The notes under the pieces: model-generated
Told to the model about the DNA's origin: nothing
The model's database searches: none
The model's input: the letters and a program-made list of their open reading frames with translations, nothing else
From: Trileptium ribeirensis
Taxonomy: Eukaryota; Nematoda; Enoplea; Enoplida; Thoracostomopsidae
Reading direction: 5' to 3'
DNA length: 64,000 bases
Assembly (NCBI GenBank): GCA_030248225.1
Contig: JASANE010019229.1
Span: 31,095 to 95,094 of the forward strand
In this document: one piece after another, positions 12,421 through 25,291 of the stretch
Position numbering within the stretch: the stretch's first letter is position 1
How the letters are laid out: each line of letters opens with the position of its first letter
Program-made: the position numbers and the translations under genes

Positions 12421-13379
12421 CGTTTTGCAGACCGACTCTGGCGCTTATAGATTTATAGATCCTGATGTTTTGGTTTTACTGCTTTGCTTTTGTTTGACGG
12501 TTTTCCCGAATGGCTGTTGCGGTTGGATGGATGCGATGGACGTTGATTCGAAAAAGACCCGAGTACGTGAGTATGGACAGGGAGGTGGATTAGCCACCTA
12601 AGTTTCTTGATATTAGATAGGGCTAGCTTTAATAATGGTTAGGATAGAACCGAGTCGGTTGTTTCGAGTTACCGTGAGTGAAAATTTCTATGGACTCCCT
12701 GTCCATACTCAGATTTACGCGATAGCCCCGTCCGTCCTAGCTTATCCCGCAAACACGTTGTGACGACCAGTCTTTCAAACAACTTGATTCCGTAGCCGAA
12801 GTCGAGCTGGACCTCCCTCGGTCACAGAGTTAGGACACAAATAAGCGCGACACTCGCGCCGAATAATTTTACATGATTCCCTGAGTCGAGGTAGGATTTT
12901 GGAAACTATTCCCTGAGCTGACCGAGGTTAAACTAAACATTTTGGTTGCAGGTATTTTGGCTAAATAAGACTTTTTGATTAGCACTCCGAATCATCCGCA
13001 GTCATGCCACGTCATCCGTGCCAAGTACTTTGCCGAGGACTTTATGCTAGATGTTTTCTTGGTTTATTGATTTCTTTGGACGTGAAACCGTCCGCCGAGT
13101 TTGGAGCTCTATCAATTGGGCTTTTCTTTGTATTTTTGGACTACGCTACTATAGGAACTCAGCTAAATTCTAACCATAAGGTAATAATGCTCCCGGCAAC
13201 ATTGTCGAATAAACTTTGTATTAAGTCGCAGCCAGATGTACTTATTTGAGGCAACGCTAGCGAGTCAGCTCACACCGGTAGTAAGTTGGCGCATTGCAGG
13301 AATTACCTCAGCAAATTTGCTAAAATTTTACCCGGACCTCTCGGAGGATCCGAACTATAGATTCAATGTTTAAGACGTT
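12421..13379. other. Unassigned sequence after the TATA-like site
   Basis: The frame 13004-13249 (81 residues) has no recognised domain. A gtgagt donor-like word lies at 12574 and acceptor-like words at 12950 and 13296, but no coherent coding exon connects them. Confidence 0.25.
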
Positions 13380-13980
13380 CGAATATCGAGTCGGAACCTA
13401 AATCCAACGACCCGAAAAAAGGGTCACTCCCAGCAAAACGCGAAAATTCAAGTAACTTACGTCCTCTTTCAGGAATTTTGTCAGAACCTTGGCAATTTCT
13501 TCGTGAGAATGTCCGCTAATGAATAGGACTCTAAAACCCGTTGATTTCGAGTCGGAAACCGAAACCCGACGGCCTTGAAGTGGCCTAACCCCACAAAAAA
13601 AAGTGAAATTAAGATTAAAAGTAAAATATTTTAAGAACTTCTCCAGGAATTTCGCTGAAACTTTCGCTGTTTCTTCGTAGGGATGTCCCCTATTGGACAC
13701 CGCTCTGTAACCTGACATTATTACATCGGAATCACAAACCCGATGACCTGGAAGTGACCTGACCCTATCAAATTTGTCAGTTCCAGATTAAAATTAAAAT
13801 ATCCCAAGATTCCCTCCACGAATCTTGGTGTAATTCTCGCAGTTTCTTCGCAAGCATGTCTGCTTTAAGATAGTATCATAAACTTTAACTTTATCATGTC
13901 GGAATTACAAACCCGACGGTCCGATAGTGATCCGCTTTTACCCGAACTTTACACATTAATATCTGGACATCTGTTCCAGG
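13380..13980 (+). repeat. Four tandem units of about 165-175 bp
   Basis: Units begin near 13388, 13547, 13724 and 13897 with (a/g)tcggaa-x-x-x-aaa(c/t)cc(g/a)acg, continue with a (g)aagtggcct/gatccg block, and end with an agga-attt...tttcttcg-x-a-atgtc block. Units differ by many substitutions and small gaps, so the array is old. The minus-strand frame 13398-13718 only tracks the repeat. Confidence 0.65.
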
Positions 13981-16900
13981 AAGTTTAACGATTTTTCTCG
14001 TAGATATAGAGGCCCAGTAGGCCTTTCGTTTAAGCTATTGAGCCCGGCAAAGCCGTGGCCCATTCAAAAGTTATAAGCGATCCGAGTCCGACCCGCACAA
14101 CCGTTGCTCGGATTGCAGCTCAAATTCCGTAGTTCAGACTGTTTTCGTAAGTCTGTTTTGGTCTTGCTTTTCCACACGTTTTTGGTTAGGCAAGGGAAAT
14201 ATTAATTTCCCTAGTGTTGATAAGTAACGTTACTAGTGGAAATATTTTAAATTTCAAGATTATCGAAGTCGCTAAATGCGACATCGAGTCTATCGGGCAG
14301 TGGCCCGATGGACCATTTTTGTGAGGACCGCTGACCCGGTCCTAGAAAATTGACACCTGAGGTCAAGTTCTGCCCCTGTGCAAAATTGCGCCGAGAAATA
14401 GTGTCGAATTGAGGAGTTATTACCAATCAAAGGACTCCCTTGGCCCTAGTCGTCCTGGGCTCACAACTCGGATTGAAAACTTCGAACCAAAGCCGTTTAA
14501 GTTAGCAAATGGAGTAGGATTCAACTAGAAAAATTGGCTACGGTTGTCTTATCAACCGGGGCCTTTTGTTTGCCGCCCTGTTTTGTCGAGCGGAAATTGC
14601 TCAATATAGTCGTTAAATTTAGTACCAAAAAGAGTGTGTTTTCGAACGTTTCCCAAGTCAAATTAATCCAAGTTTGAGCACCTTCCGAACGGTGCCGATG
14701 ACCTGCGAGTCATCCCCGCCTGTCGTACTCATTTTGATCAAAATTTATAGGTACTGCAATATGGTTTTTGGCTTTGCTTGTAGGCTTCAAAGTTGACGCA
14801 AATTTGTATAATGACCTCATATTGTCACTGCCCGGCGATTATTAAACCCACTCAGGACAAATGTTTGAATCACATAATGAGTCAAGCACCTTGCTCGCAT
14901 GGATCTTTGGCCCACAAATTTGTATTAGGAAGAGCAAGAAATTCAGTCCCAACTTCATTCTACCGGGACCCACACGCTACTCAAAAGACAAGCCCGCACA
15001 ATCGTTCCTTTTTGTTGGTGTAATTAAAGCGTCTGTTTTTGTAATCTCCTGGACCAAAGATCAAGTATAATTAGGGACTCAAGTTCGCAGAGTAATCGCA
15101 TAGAAAATCAATCAGCAATATTTGGAAGCTCCCCTACAAATTGTATAAGGCCACTTTCGACACGTATGTATGTATGCGAGTAGGGAAGAAAACTTTGTAT
15201 CTCAGCACTGTCGCACCCTAGAATTTAGGAGTCGTACCGAGGAATATTTTATAACCTTGTCATGATATCATTGAACCTTGTTGTTTCCATTGTTGTACTA
15301 CTTTGTCATAAGTTAACCTCATCGCTACTAACTGCGAATATAAGTAACCGATCATTATGTACCATAGTTTTGTGATTTGCACGAGCAAGATGAAGTCTCG
15401 CAAACGTCCCGTTGCACGCTCATCCCCGTATCCCCGCCTCGTTCCGCCTTTCGCTTACCTGAACCTATCGTTGTATCGGAGTACCCAATCCTGTTAGCGA
15501 ATGTAGTACCAAACCACTAGTTATTTCGATGGCGCCTTCATGATGTCGATAACTAACCGTAACATTTACCGGTACTAATTTTAAAGTGACCCATTACTGT
15601 ATTTCATGAGTAAGGTAAGCGCAGCTGTCATAAGATAAGGCTTCACAGTACACGCCGTGTTTTTGACTCAGCTGTGAGTGTTCCGTGAAAAAGGCGATGA
15701 CTCCGCGACCCGCCCCAACCGAAGCTCTGCTCATTACGTATTAGCGTGCCATGATTGTGACATAACGCTATTGTATCTGCCCGTACAGTATGTATCTGTC
15801 AATGTACCCATAAGTTTTGTGCAACTCATCAATAAAAGCTCACTGAAAACCCGCATTGTACAAGTGTTTTGTTGACCCGTAGTAGCGATAGGAATCGAAG
15901 GGGTTTGAAATCCGTCACCCCAAATCGACGACCCACGTTCAGGTTTGACACGCGCATTGAAGAAGCAAACCTTAGCGTGTCTCGCCGCTTACAAATACGT
16001 TCGTTTATTATTGTTGTTGTATAGGTGCGACTCACATGCCAAAATTGTAAACTCACGCTGAGCACCCAAACTAGGAAATTTAGATACGCGCGGATCCGAC
16101 GTTAAACGTCTAGGGATTTGTCTTACCCTAGTGGGGGCCACTGGCTAAAGTAAAATTAAATAGACTTCTCATTTTACAGAAAGTCAAAAAGGATTTTACA
16201 CTACCCGGGTTGGACGTGGATAGGGAATAGTGGTACGGTCTCTTTGGCCTGTGAGCAGGTGACGGAGCCGACCTCCCTGGGGACCTCAAAGGTAGTACCT
16301 CGTAGACTACGTGCGCAACCCGTCCGGCAGGATCAGAACACATCCTGTGAAGCGCTCCTGCGGCTTGCTAAGCTCCGTCATTTCTTGGGCCTGACTCGCG
16401 TGGGAAAAGACATTCGCGTAATTGAAACCCATCAGGTCCGCCCTTGAAGTCACGATAGCCGGGGTCGTATGGGCATTACGTTAGGGAAGTGCGTAATGCA
16501 GCAGCGTCACGTCGATTTTATTACATATATTTTGCCTCTTCCCGCGTTTTTTACAATTGTTGCTAAAAGTTTGCTTAATTTCCGTAATTTTTACAAAAAT
16601 TTTGCCCAATTTTTGCAAGAAATTTCGATATTTTAAAAGTCATGGTCTTGTCCAATAGTGGCACACCCCCGTTGTTAGGCGTCCGAGCTGGCTCTGGGTC
16701 TTTGACCCCTAGTATCAGAGGCGTAAAAACTCCAGACGGGAGCTGGGACAACAGGCGAAGGGAAAATACTTTTCTGAGTACTGCTTTGCATCAAAAAATA
16801 TTGCATCGCTTGTGTTCGCCGAACGAGATCTACAACTTTATTGACCACCACTTCTGTCAGAATCGGGGTGAAGAGATAGGGACACAACACGGAGATCCAA

Positions 16901-17100
16901 ATGGACCCATTTTAATGCTTTATTATATCATATATTAATAATATATTATTGAAATAAATTAGTAAGTAGTATATATGGTTTTTACAGTTGATAAAAACGA
17001 CGAGATGATTGACTTGTAGATGAGCCGGTGTACACTTTTTGGAAGGTACTGCATCCCTTGAAGCACCCCGCCAGAACCATGCATGATTATGAGTTATAAT
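13981..17100. other. Long non-coding stretch, no gene recognised
   Basis: Base composition alternates between GC-rich (14000-14760, 16080-16480) and AT-rich segments. The frames 14793-15023, 15678-15875, 16244-16447 and 16642-16938 lack domains and are not joined by convincing splice sites. The GC-rich part from 16200 to 16450 looks like old coding or element-derived DNA, but I could not match it to a family. Confidence 0.25.
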
Positions 17101-17129
17101 CTTATGTTATATGTTGTTGCATGTGATAT

Positions 17130-17420
17130 AAAGAGGTTTTCGATGATGCTGAATCGAAAATGATTCATTTGAATGTATCTACGACCGATGCGGTCTTTTT
17201 GGTGTTGTGGACTGGACTCGGAGAGTAGCCACGAACTACCGGTTCGACGGGCTTCCCAAGAAGACACATAGCGCTGTAGCTCAAACGAAGAAATTGAAAT
17301 AGGTTTTTTGGTCCTAGTTACAAAGTAGGTAGCTTTGCGTGAATGCTATTATTAATCGATAGGTCTTGAAGATGAAGCCGAACGGTGTGACTGGATCCGT
17401 TCACCGGTTCCTGAAATATA
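17130..17420 (+). repeat. Dispersed repeat related to 24.6-24.8 kb
   Basis: The block ttttcgatgatgctgaa, then ttgaatgtatctacgacc and gtctttttggtg, matches two consecutive units at 24640-24705 and 24730-24803 in the same order. A weaker unit follows at about 17290-17420. It is a short dispersed repeat of unknown origin. Confidence 0.4.
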
Positions 17421-17739
17421 GGGAAACCGTCTATTTCAAAAATTCTTCCTTAAATTACACTTTTTCTTCTTTCCATTCACTACTAGCGTGTTAACGTTAT
17501 TTCCTGATGTTAAATTTGGTACCAATCGATGCATCTCAGGTATTTTTGATGCGAAACTTCGCAGTTTTTCGATATTCAAAGGCTGAACCGAGTTATGGTT
17601 AAAAAAGCCGGTCAAATTTGGCTCATTTTGGCAAAAAGTCGGGACTTAGAATTTTTTCAAGTTGTCCCATTTTTTGTTTTTTCAATTATTATTTACTTGA
17701 ACTAAAGTATTCTCTGCCAAGCAACATTTTTCTTTCCGA

Positions 17740-18150
17740 ATGAGTACAGTGGATCCATACATGCACGACATCCGGGGTGTGGTTGTCGACCTTCAGCCAC
17801 CCAGCAAAGATCAGCCACTCGGTTGGGGAGGGAGTGCAGAACGTTCGGCGCCGCGAGTGGGTTCAGGGGCTGCAGCGCCTCCAGAGGGGGGTCGGTTGAC
17901 CTGGCAGGGGCAGTCGGCACTTCGTGCCGAGGGGATCAGACATCTCGGGGGTTCATCCCTGTAGCAACAAGACTCACACAAAGTTCGAATAACGAATACC
18001 ACGGACGGGTGTCTGGAGACACGCAGCGGAGCGGGATGTGGCAACGACGCTCAAGGAGATGTGCGGATCGATTGTTGTTGATAATACACGACCACCCGTG
18101 TAATGTCAATATTGAGATACCTCAAATAGTAATATCTCCAACACAGTGGT
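17740..18150. other. GC-rich island, origin unknown
   Basis: This 400-bp stretch is much richer in G and C than its surroundings and is open in several frames on both strands (17740-17964, 17823-18152 on +; 17702-17920, 17811-18044 on -). The frames are rich in Gly, Ala, Pro and Arg and show no domain I recognise. It may be a fragment of a transposable element with a different base composition. Confidence 0.3.
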
Positions 18151-19199
18151 AATTATCACTCATGAAAGGTAGAACAGCACTGGGTTCTATATGAGTGGGT
18201 GACGATGAGGTCGTATTAGCTGGCAGATCAGCACATGTGATGAAGCAATAGTCGTTGGTGGATGAGCTGGTGATGATGAGCAGACGCAATGTGCAATACT
18301 ATAAGCATTAATTAAAGATGCCTGAATCAGAAAATTCGTATAGTGACCGAATGAGGATCGATATATCCTCAACGGTCACTCACCGCCGTTTACATGTACT
18401 ACAGTCCGAGTGCTGAAGCAACCGTTTGTCGTCACCTGGCTTCGCCTGGAATAAGTATAAGACAAACGCCCAAAAAACTGCAACGCTGTAGCATAGCTGA
18501 TTAAACACGCGGATTATTAACATTCGCGAGTATTATTCGCGACAATCCATTTCTCTATGAGCACGTATGACAGGATCATATTTTTAAAAAAATCTTATTA
18601 TGAAATTGAAAATGACGAACAACTCTCGAACTGAATATGGCCCATCGCGCTTTTAGCACTTTCCCCCAATTTTGGTCATTTTTCACGATTTGTAGATTTT
18701 GAACGAATATATCTCGCAAACCAGGAAAAATTCAGAAATCGGATACTCGAAGTTTTTTAGTATTTGCCTGATGACTACTGTCACAAGAAAATTTGACTCT
18801 AATATTTTGTTAGTTGTGGATGTTTGAGCTATATTTTTAATAAATTACTTATCTCTAACGTCCGGTTGGGCTCGAAGGCTGGCTGGCACCCTCTGGAGAT
18901 TCTTGTCCTTTTATTTATAGAACTAAATTTTCTTTAATATAAATAACACATAGCTACCCAAGATGTCACCTATAAACCAATAGTCTTGATTAAAAGTACT
19001 GTTTACGGTAATATTTTTATATGTTCGCCAATGGCTAACCTTATTTTCTTAACATCGGCTGAAGTGGTCCGTCGTATTCTAGTTGAAATAACGACCGGTA
19101 GCTTGTCTTATCGCCGATGGTGAACTCTAAGTGTTGAATATGTAATTTAGCGAGGCGTACACAGCTATAATGAGCCATCAACTCTCAGAATCATCCGAA

Positions 19200-19860
19200 T
19201 ATCAGCCATCTTGCTTGAATACTTAAACTACTCACAATGTGCAACTACATAAAGGCGAAATTGTTCAACAAAAAGAGATGAAAAACACTCTTATACATTC
19301 TGGTTGCTGAGATATTGTTGTTTTCATGCATATTGGATACCATGAACCCATTCAAAATTTTATTTTAACCAAACACTGGAGAGTAAACAATGAAAATAGC
19401 AGTACGGCATATGTTATATAGAGCACAGTAGCTCAACAGAATCCATATAACTCGACCGGTTGCGGAGATATTGCTGTTTTCTTATAGTTTGGATCCCAGT
19501 GGCCCACTCATAAACCAGTTTTGACCCGACCCTGCACCGTAAATAATGAAAGTATGTAGCAGCTTTAGCATAAACACGTATATAGGGGAATAATTGTTCA
19601 ACATAATGAGACCAAAGCCACTTCGGCCTGCTTTTTGAGAGGGAAGACGTTGCAATTACGCTTCGGGTCAAAGTAAAGGGTACAAATAGAAATTTCAAGC
19701 TTTCAAATGAGCTATCGCGTGAATAGATCCGCCAAGAGAAAGCTGACTTGTGTATCATTGAAACCCAATAACAGACAATGCGTAATTCCAACACTCTCCG
19801 GCTAGATAGAATTCTTCTCTTCGATCGTTTCACTCACTACATTCAAAATTCAAAAATGTT
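19200..19860 (+). repeat. Satellite-like units shared with 40.6-41.8 kb
   Basis: Two successive units with a gagatattg(t/c)tgttttc block (19309 and 19466, about 157 bp apart) carry ggat(a/c)cc...cattcaaaattttattttaacc-like and gtaaa(c/t)aatgaaa sections. The tail at 19600-19860 (gagacc..., then gctagatagaattcttc and cgtttcactcac) matches the tail at about 41210-41690. The frame 19414-19833 on the minus strand is a by-product. Confidence 0.6.
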
Positions 19861-20774
19861 TCAAGTTATTTTCCCTTACATCGAGGAGAAGCGGTGAAAA
19901 GGTGGGTTGTCTACATCTGATTATGTTCAGTGTGATTGACGCTGTTTGTTCAGTGATGTTAGCGAAAGATATTTTCTTTGTTGTGTCAGACCGCTAAAAT
20001 CCTCAGGCATGCTATGTCGATGAACAAATTTAATATGGCGGGGGCGCCAGTTTTGCCAGGGGGTGCACTGCGCCCCGCCCCTGGCTTGAAGTGGGAGGTC
20101 GAAATCATTTTCCAAAATTTAATATTTTCTAGAAAAATAAACCAATAAAATTGTTAATAAACGGCACCCGAAGCAATACAAAAAAGTCTTTATTGAGCAT
20201 AAAAATTTTTTTTACCAATTTCTATGCTGAAATTAATCAAATTTTTAACTTCGAAAAGGAATTTTTTAGAAAATTTTGTCAATTTTCACTGTAAGCATCA
20301 AATTCTGCATGTTTAAATACCCTGATGTAAACTCCTCGTACTAATCCATGAACCATAAATTTGCTTCGGTCGTCTCCCATTTTGTTATATGTTTATCTCT
20401 TGTGAACGCCGGATATAGTTTGCGGGATAGTGATTGTACATTATTGAACTATGTGTAAAACTAACTTTACCATTTTTGAAAATAACTGTTTTAGTGTTTT
20501 ATGAACCTTCCTCAAAAAAATCTTAGGCGAATGTTGTTATTTGCGAGTTGATTTTGCTATAACTAAAGTCGGTTATGAACAGAGCGAGTCGGGCGTTGCG
20601 AGACCTTTATGATTAAGGTGTTGATAGATCTTACCGCACTGGCATCATATAATGTTTTATTATTTGTCGTTGGTATTGTAAATGTTTATTATTGTTCGTA
20701 TGTAACAAAATTTTGTATTGTAAGCACAACAAAATGTACAACAGTTTCTAAATACCTTGAACCAACGCGTCAGC

Positions 20775-21480
20775 ATGTTTGGTCTCAAGATTAATGTGAA
20801 AAAGACGAAACTTGTCATCCTCGAACATAACGTTATCTTTAAATTGCGAAAACCTCGAACTTGACTTAAGCCATTCAGCGTTCGAACGTTTGATCAAACG
20901 TCCCGCTTTGATAGACATCATCATTCTGTGTCCGGCCAGCTTCGTTTATCCATGATCATTTTTTCATCTAGCTGTGTTTGTGCTAATCTGATGTAGCCCG
21001 TCGGGGAGGTTGTACAACACCTCACTTCAATCGGCTTATTATGTCATTTTTCACTAGAAAGGATATCTCAATCACAACAAAACTCAGTGTTTACAACAGC
21101 GTTATCATGCCAGCTTTACTTTATGGAGCCGAGGCAAGAACTCCTACAAAAACTTGCCGTGTTTTAAATCGACTGTTGCACAAAAATAAAAGCTGTAACC
21201 TATTGTATCATCTCATATAAACGTATAAGTACGAACAAGGTGTTGCAACGAGCCACTGGTTGGCCACTGCTACGTCAAACAAAGCTAGGATTGTTTAGTA
21301 ACATCGCGTGAATGCTGGATGCACGCATTCGTAAACGTATCCTTACGCTTCTGTACGTAACTAACGTATTAGCCACGGTTATTACGGATCAAACAGCTTG
21401 AGAACGGTCTGAAAGTAGGACGCGTGATTACAATAAGCAGACAGAACCACATTACTGTCTCTCAACACCATGGCATCTAA
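20775..21480 (+). pseudogene. Fragment of a LINE reverse transcriptase (C-terminal part)
   Basis: Reading across phases gives G-L-K-I-N-V-K-K-T-K-L-V at about 20777-20820. Next comes T-K-L-S-V-Y-N-S-V-I-M-P-A-L-L-Y-G-A-E at 21076-21135. Then a conserved tail, V-L-Q-R-A-T-G-W-P-L-L-R with F-S-N-I-A and D-A-R-I-R-K-R, follows at 21240-21345. These are the thumb and linker signatures of non-LTR retrotransposon RTs. The palm with the catalytic aspartates is missing and frames are broken, so this is a 5'-truncated dead copy. Confidence 0.7.
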
Positions 21481-21717
21481 TCGTCAACAACGTAGAGTGT
21501 TTGTGACAAATGTGCCTGTGGCATGCCACAGACGTTCATGTTTGCGGCGATAAGTACATGCAGGTAAGTTCAAGCAAAACTGAACTGAACATTTCATTAA
21601 GCACTCCACTCATTCATTATAATGAATAAAGGGAACACGATGCATCATGAGATCGAATAGTAATTCTTGTGATATTTTCTGATTTCCTAACTAATTTTAG
21701 CCTCAAAATTATTTCAG

Positions 21718-21806
21718 ATAATGCCCGATCATATATTGCCGCCGTCCTTTTTTGCCATTACGCCGTTCTTAGACGATTCAAAGAAACAGAGTAGTTTGAT
21801 AACAAT
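21718..21806 (+). CDS. SLC38A9: SLC38A9 exon: PDH motif and approach to TM1
   Basis: The acceptor atttcag opens a phase-0 exon reading I-M-P-D-H-I-L-P-P-S-F-F and ending K-K-Q-S-S-L-I-T, then AT before the donor gtacgc. The PDH-x-x-P block is the end of the Rag-binding segment in human SLC38A9 (two of its prolines are reported as important), and S-L-I-T-I leads into TM1. The 89 bases end in phase 2, matching the next exon. Confidence 0.9.
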
Positions 21807-24639
21807 GTACGCACGTAAATAAATGTTTTAACAACAATAATAAATTATTGCTTAGTTGAACAATGTTGTGTTCTAGAATGAGCTGTAAAGTTTTTTGGCG
21901 CTGAACTTAGACGCCCGATCATGAATACTGTGTAATAATTGAATACGAAATATGTGCGCTGATCTAAATGGAGCAGATATTATATCTTGTAAATGAAAGG
22001 TTGCACAGAATCCATTATATCAATAACAACAGATTGTTTATGTCCTGGACGGCGAGGGTCTATGGGTTAACTAATGGGAACGGTCGATTTTTGCTTTCGA
22101 AATTTCTAGAACGTTGACTCTACTATTGCATGGAAAGCGTTTATTTAAGGACGGTGCATGGTTTTAACATCAGTAATAACTGAAACGGAGCTAGCGGAGT
22201 TTCTACTGCAAGTGCTAGCCGCGGGAAAATCGTAAAAATTTGTTTTTTTATTTGTCGGTGTAACTCATAGCACACCCTCGAGTGGATGGATTTCTGGAGT
22301 TTTTTTTGTTCGATAGCACAAGCGATGACGACGTGCACTTTAGTATAACGCGAAGAACTCCGAGCAATCTTCTTTGTAAAATAGCAAAAACTTTGTATTC
22401 TAAAGTCTGCCAACTTTGATTGTCATACCAGCACTAGTGTTTGGTAGCCCGTATCTCGTGGCATAATCTTTGTATCGAAAAAAGAAGACCGTCGTTACAA
22501 TCATCATCAACTTATCGAAATCTAGAACTTTGATTATTGTGGGACCAATACTTGGGCCGCTTTGGTTTTGAATATGGTTTGTCGACCCTTTTCCAGAAGT
22601 ATCGATTTTTCAAGTTTCGGCATGTTGCTAGTTTTTACCGTACATTGGACGTCTGTTAGGTTATCCAACAAACTACATACGATGGGGTTGTTTTTTTTGT
22701 CTTTGGTCCAGCATAACTGTATCTTACGTTTTCATAGGTTTCCGAGGTGTTCGGTCAACCTACCGATTTACAGCATGTAGTCTTGTATACGGACCAACTT
22801 GTTATGCTATTTAAGCGGATTTCGAGGGTTTATAGTCGAACCCGATCTTCCGTATACAAATTTTTGGTTTTAGTTCATTGGTTTGTTGTATTTGATAAGC
22901 TGATCTTCCGTAATCTTATTCTGATAAGCTGATGCAGTACACACTAATATGTCCCTTATCTCATACATTTAAACTGCTTGCACTTAAGGTGCGCTCACAC
23001 GTTCAAATATTATACTCGAAATTTAATGAAATTTTGCTCAAACTTTGACTCTAATTTCTATGAAAAATATAATGAATTGCGAAGCTTCATAATTTGAACT
23101 CAGAAATGTTCAGGTAATCCATCACAGTTGATGACTGACTTACAAACATCGTTGGAAACTGAACGGTGTTCACACGTTTAAATTTACCAAAAATTCAAAA
23201 AAAGGTTTTTTCAAATTTTGACCAAAATCCGAGCACAGATTTTGAGCTAAAAGTCTGATTGTGTGCCAGATTACACTAACAGCCCCCATGCTCGGTCCGT
23301 TTCACTTGAGTCGTGCCTTTTGTTTTCACTTGAAAGATTCTTTTAGTAATAATAATAACAATTTTCTACAGCTCAATCGGTGACGGTATGACTATCTGCA
23401 AAGAAAACAAAATTTCTTTTCCGTATTGAATAAAGTCTGAAATTATTGTTTAAACAGTTGGATCTGTGTGAAAATTGACTTTGTCTACTGTGTAGCACTG
23501 CGCATGAAAAGGACGGTGATAAAATTTGGAATGTCGGTGATGATTACCTCACAATTTGTATATTGCTAGATTAGAATGAAACGACCATACACGTATATTG
23601 GTATAAGGATTTGATAAATAAAGAGATGAAGTATGTTTTTCCAGAGATGTACGTTCAAATTTAAGCTACTTAAGTTAAGGATTTTTACTATGAGAACCAT
23701 TTCTATTGTCACAGAATTAAAACCCTTAGTCTACCGGTTTTACATGTTAGCAATTCACTGTAGTAATACTATGGCGGTTGTACCGTTGTTCAGCAAATAT
23801 GTAATAATTACATCGTATGTACTTTGAGACTTTATTTTGTTGGTTTATCAAATATTAGCTGTACAATCAAGGCATGCAGAATACCATAATAGGTCCCGTT
23901 GATACATTATTGTTCCGGTTTTTTCGACGATTATGGAAGAGTAATTGAATAATAATAAATTGTCCTTTAATCTATGCTTGGATTGAGCTTCAAACGATGA
24001 TTGAATTTTTACAAATATGAGTATGTGAGATATCGTTTTGAGAATTGAAAAAAAAGTCAGTTAAATTTTTCAGCTCGGAGGTTTTATAAGAAGTTTTATG
24101 TTTTGGTTATGGTTTTATGTTTCAATTAAAAACGCGTCAGCTGTCGGTGTTAAATATTTTTGTTATGAAAACAGTTGCGCAGCGAGCGAAGCGAGCATTC
24201 ATTTATTTGTATGCGCATAGATAAATTTTACCGTGTCCTTACGTCCGGATAGTATTTTCGAAATATGTCAGGAACTAAAGAACGACACTCTCATGTAGTT
24301 TTTTGCCTATGATATCTTATAGTCCGGCCCATCAAGCCACATAGGTTTAACCCACATATGGTATATACCCTTCAAAAATGGGTACTCTCAACTTCTGTGA
24401 CTGAAACAAATGTGTTTTTGGTTATATCTCAAGAATAATGTCTCACATCTGTTCTGTTATATCAAAAACTGTTGCATTATGTTTGTATGGATAAAATTTA
24501 CAAATTTATACACCAACAGTTTTTGTTAGAATCGCAGATAAGGAGATAGTGGCACACAATTAGGTCCCAAATGAAGCCATATTAAAATTGTAACCGTTTA
24601 TATGTCATATTTGGCTTATATGACGACTATAAAAATTTT

Positions 24640-24803
24640 TGGAGTCGCTGAAAACAATGGAGTGATCCAGTTAAACGTATCTAGATGACTGGTATAGCCT
24701 TTTTGGGATTTGTTGCATTTGTGGTTGTAAAGATTTTCGAGGGTGTTGATAACAATGAGATGTTTCACTTAAATATATCGGTGACCAATATAATCCTTTT
24801 TGG
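24640..24803 (+). repeat. Two adjacent copies of a dispersed repeat
   Basis: The units at 24640-24705 and 24730-24803 share gtcgctgaaaacaatg/ggtgttgataacaatg, then (g/a)ttaaacgtatct/cttaaatatatcg, and (t/g)ac(t/c)ggtatagcctttttgg/ccaatataatcctttttgg. The same block occurs at 17130-17205. Confidence 0.45.
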
Positions 24804-25291
24804 CGTGAAATTGCATGCCTGGGACCGAACTCGAACGCGTCTCTGACTATAAACGTCGCTCGTTGCGCAATCGTGGGTTAACCCACCTTGTAGTTGTAAC
24901 AATAATTCTTGGGCAGCCAAATGGTTCAAAATACGTAGACATTTCCGCCAACATAATGTAATTCCTGACACTTTGTGTAGTTTCACTTACACGCTTCGTC
25001 ATAATGCGTTAGATAGATGGGCTGGCCAAAATTACCGTTTTTGATTCAGGCCCATGAACGATAATGATTACTACGCATAACGAGGATTTCACTTGTACGG
25101 TTTAGCTTTTCGAAGATCAAAATTTTCGTCTTGGTTCTGTAGTAATCTGAGCTGCAACACGGTAGAAACGGAACCGATTGTCGACGTTATGTGAATTTGA
25201 CAATTGTCTGGGTTTACATATTCCGTTACTAATCTAAACTATCGCCTGTGTCGAAAATTTAAGTTGTATTATAACTGATGTGTCTTTTCAG

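Noticed and set aside
14793..15070. Two overlapping frames that looked like a small gene
   Set aside because: They are in different phases over the same bases, and neither shows a domain or splice context.
18529..18555. Y-Y-S-R-Q frame resembling the missing Rag-binding motif of SLC38A9
   Set aside because: The reading frame meets a stop six codons later, before any donor, and there is no proper acceptor. The surrounding cgcgag...ctcgc-like symmetry makes it a chance match.
21480..21567. Possible SLC38A9 exon ending at the strong donor gtaagt near 21563
   Set aside because: The phase does not fit the next exon at 21718, the frame leading into the donor has a stop, and the sequence belongs to the LINE fragment.
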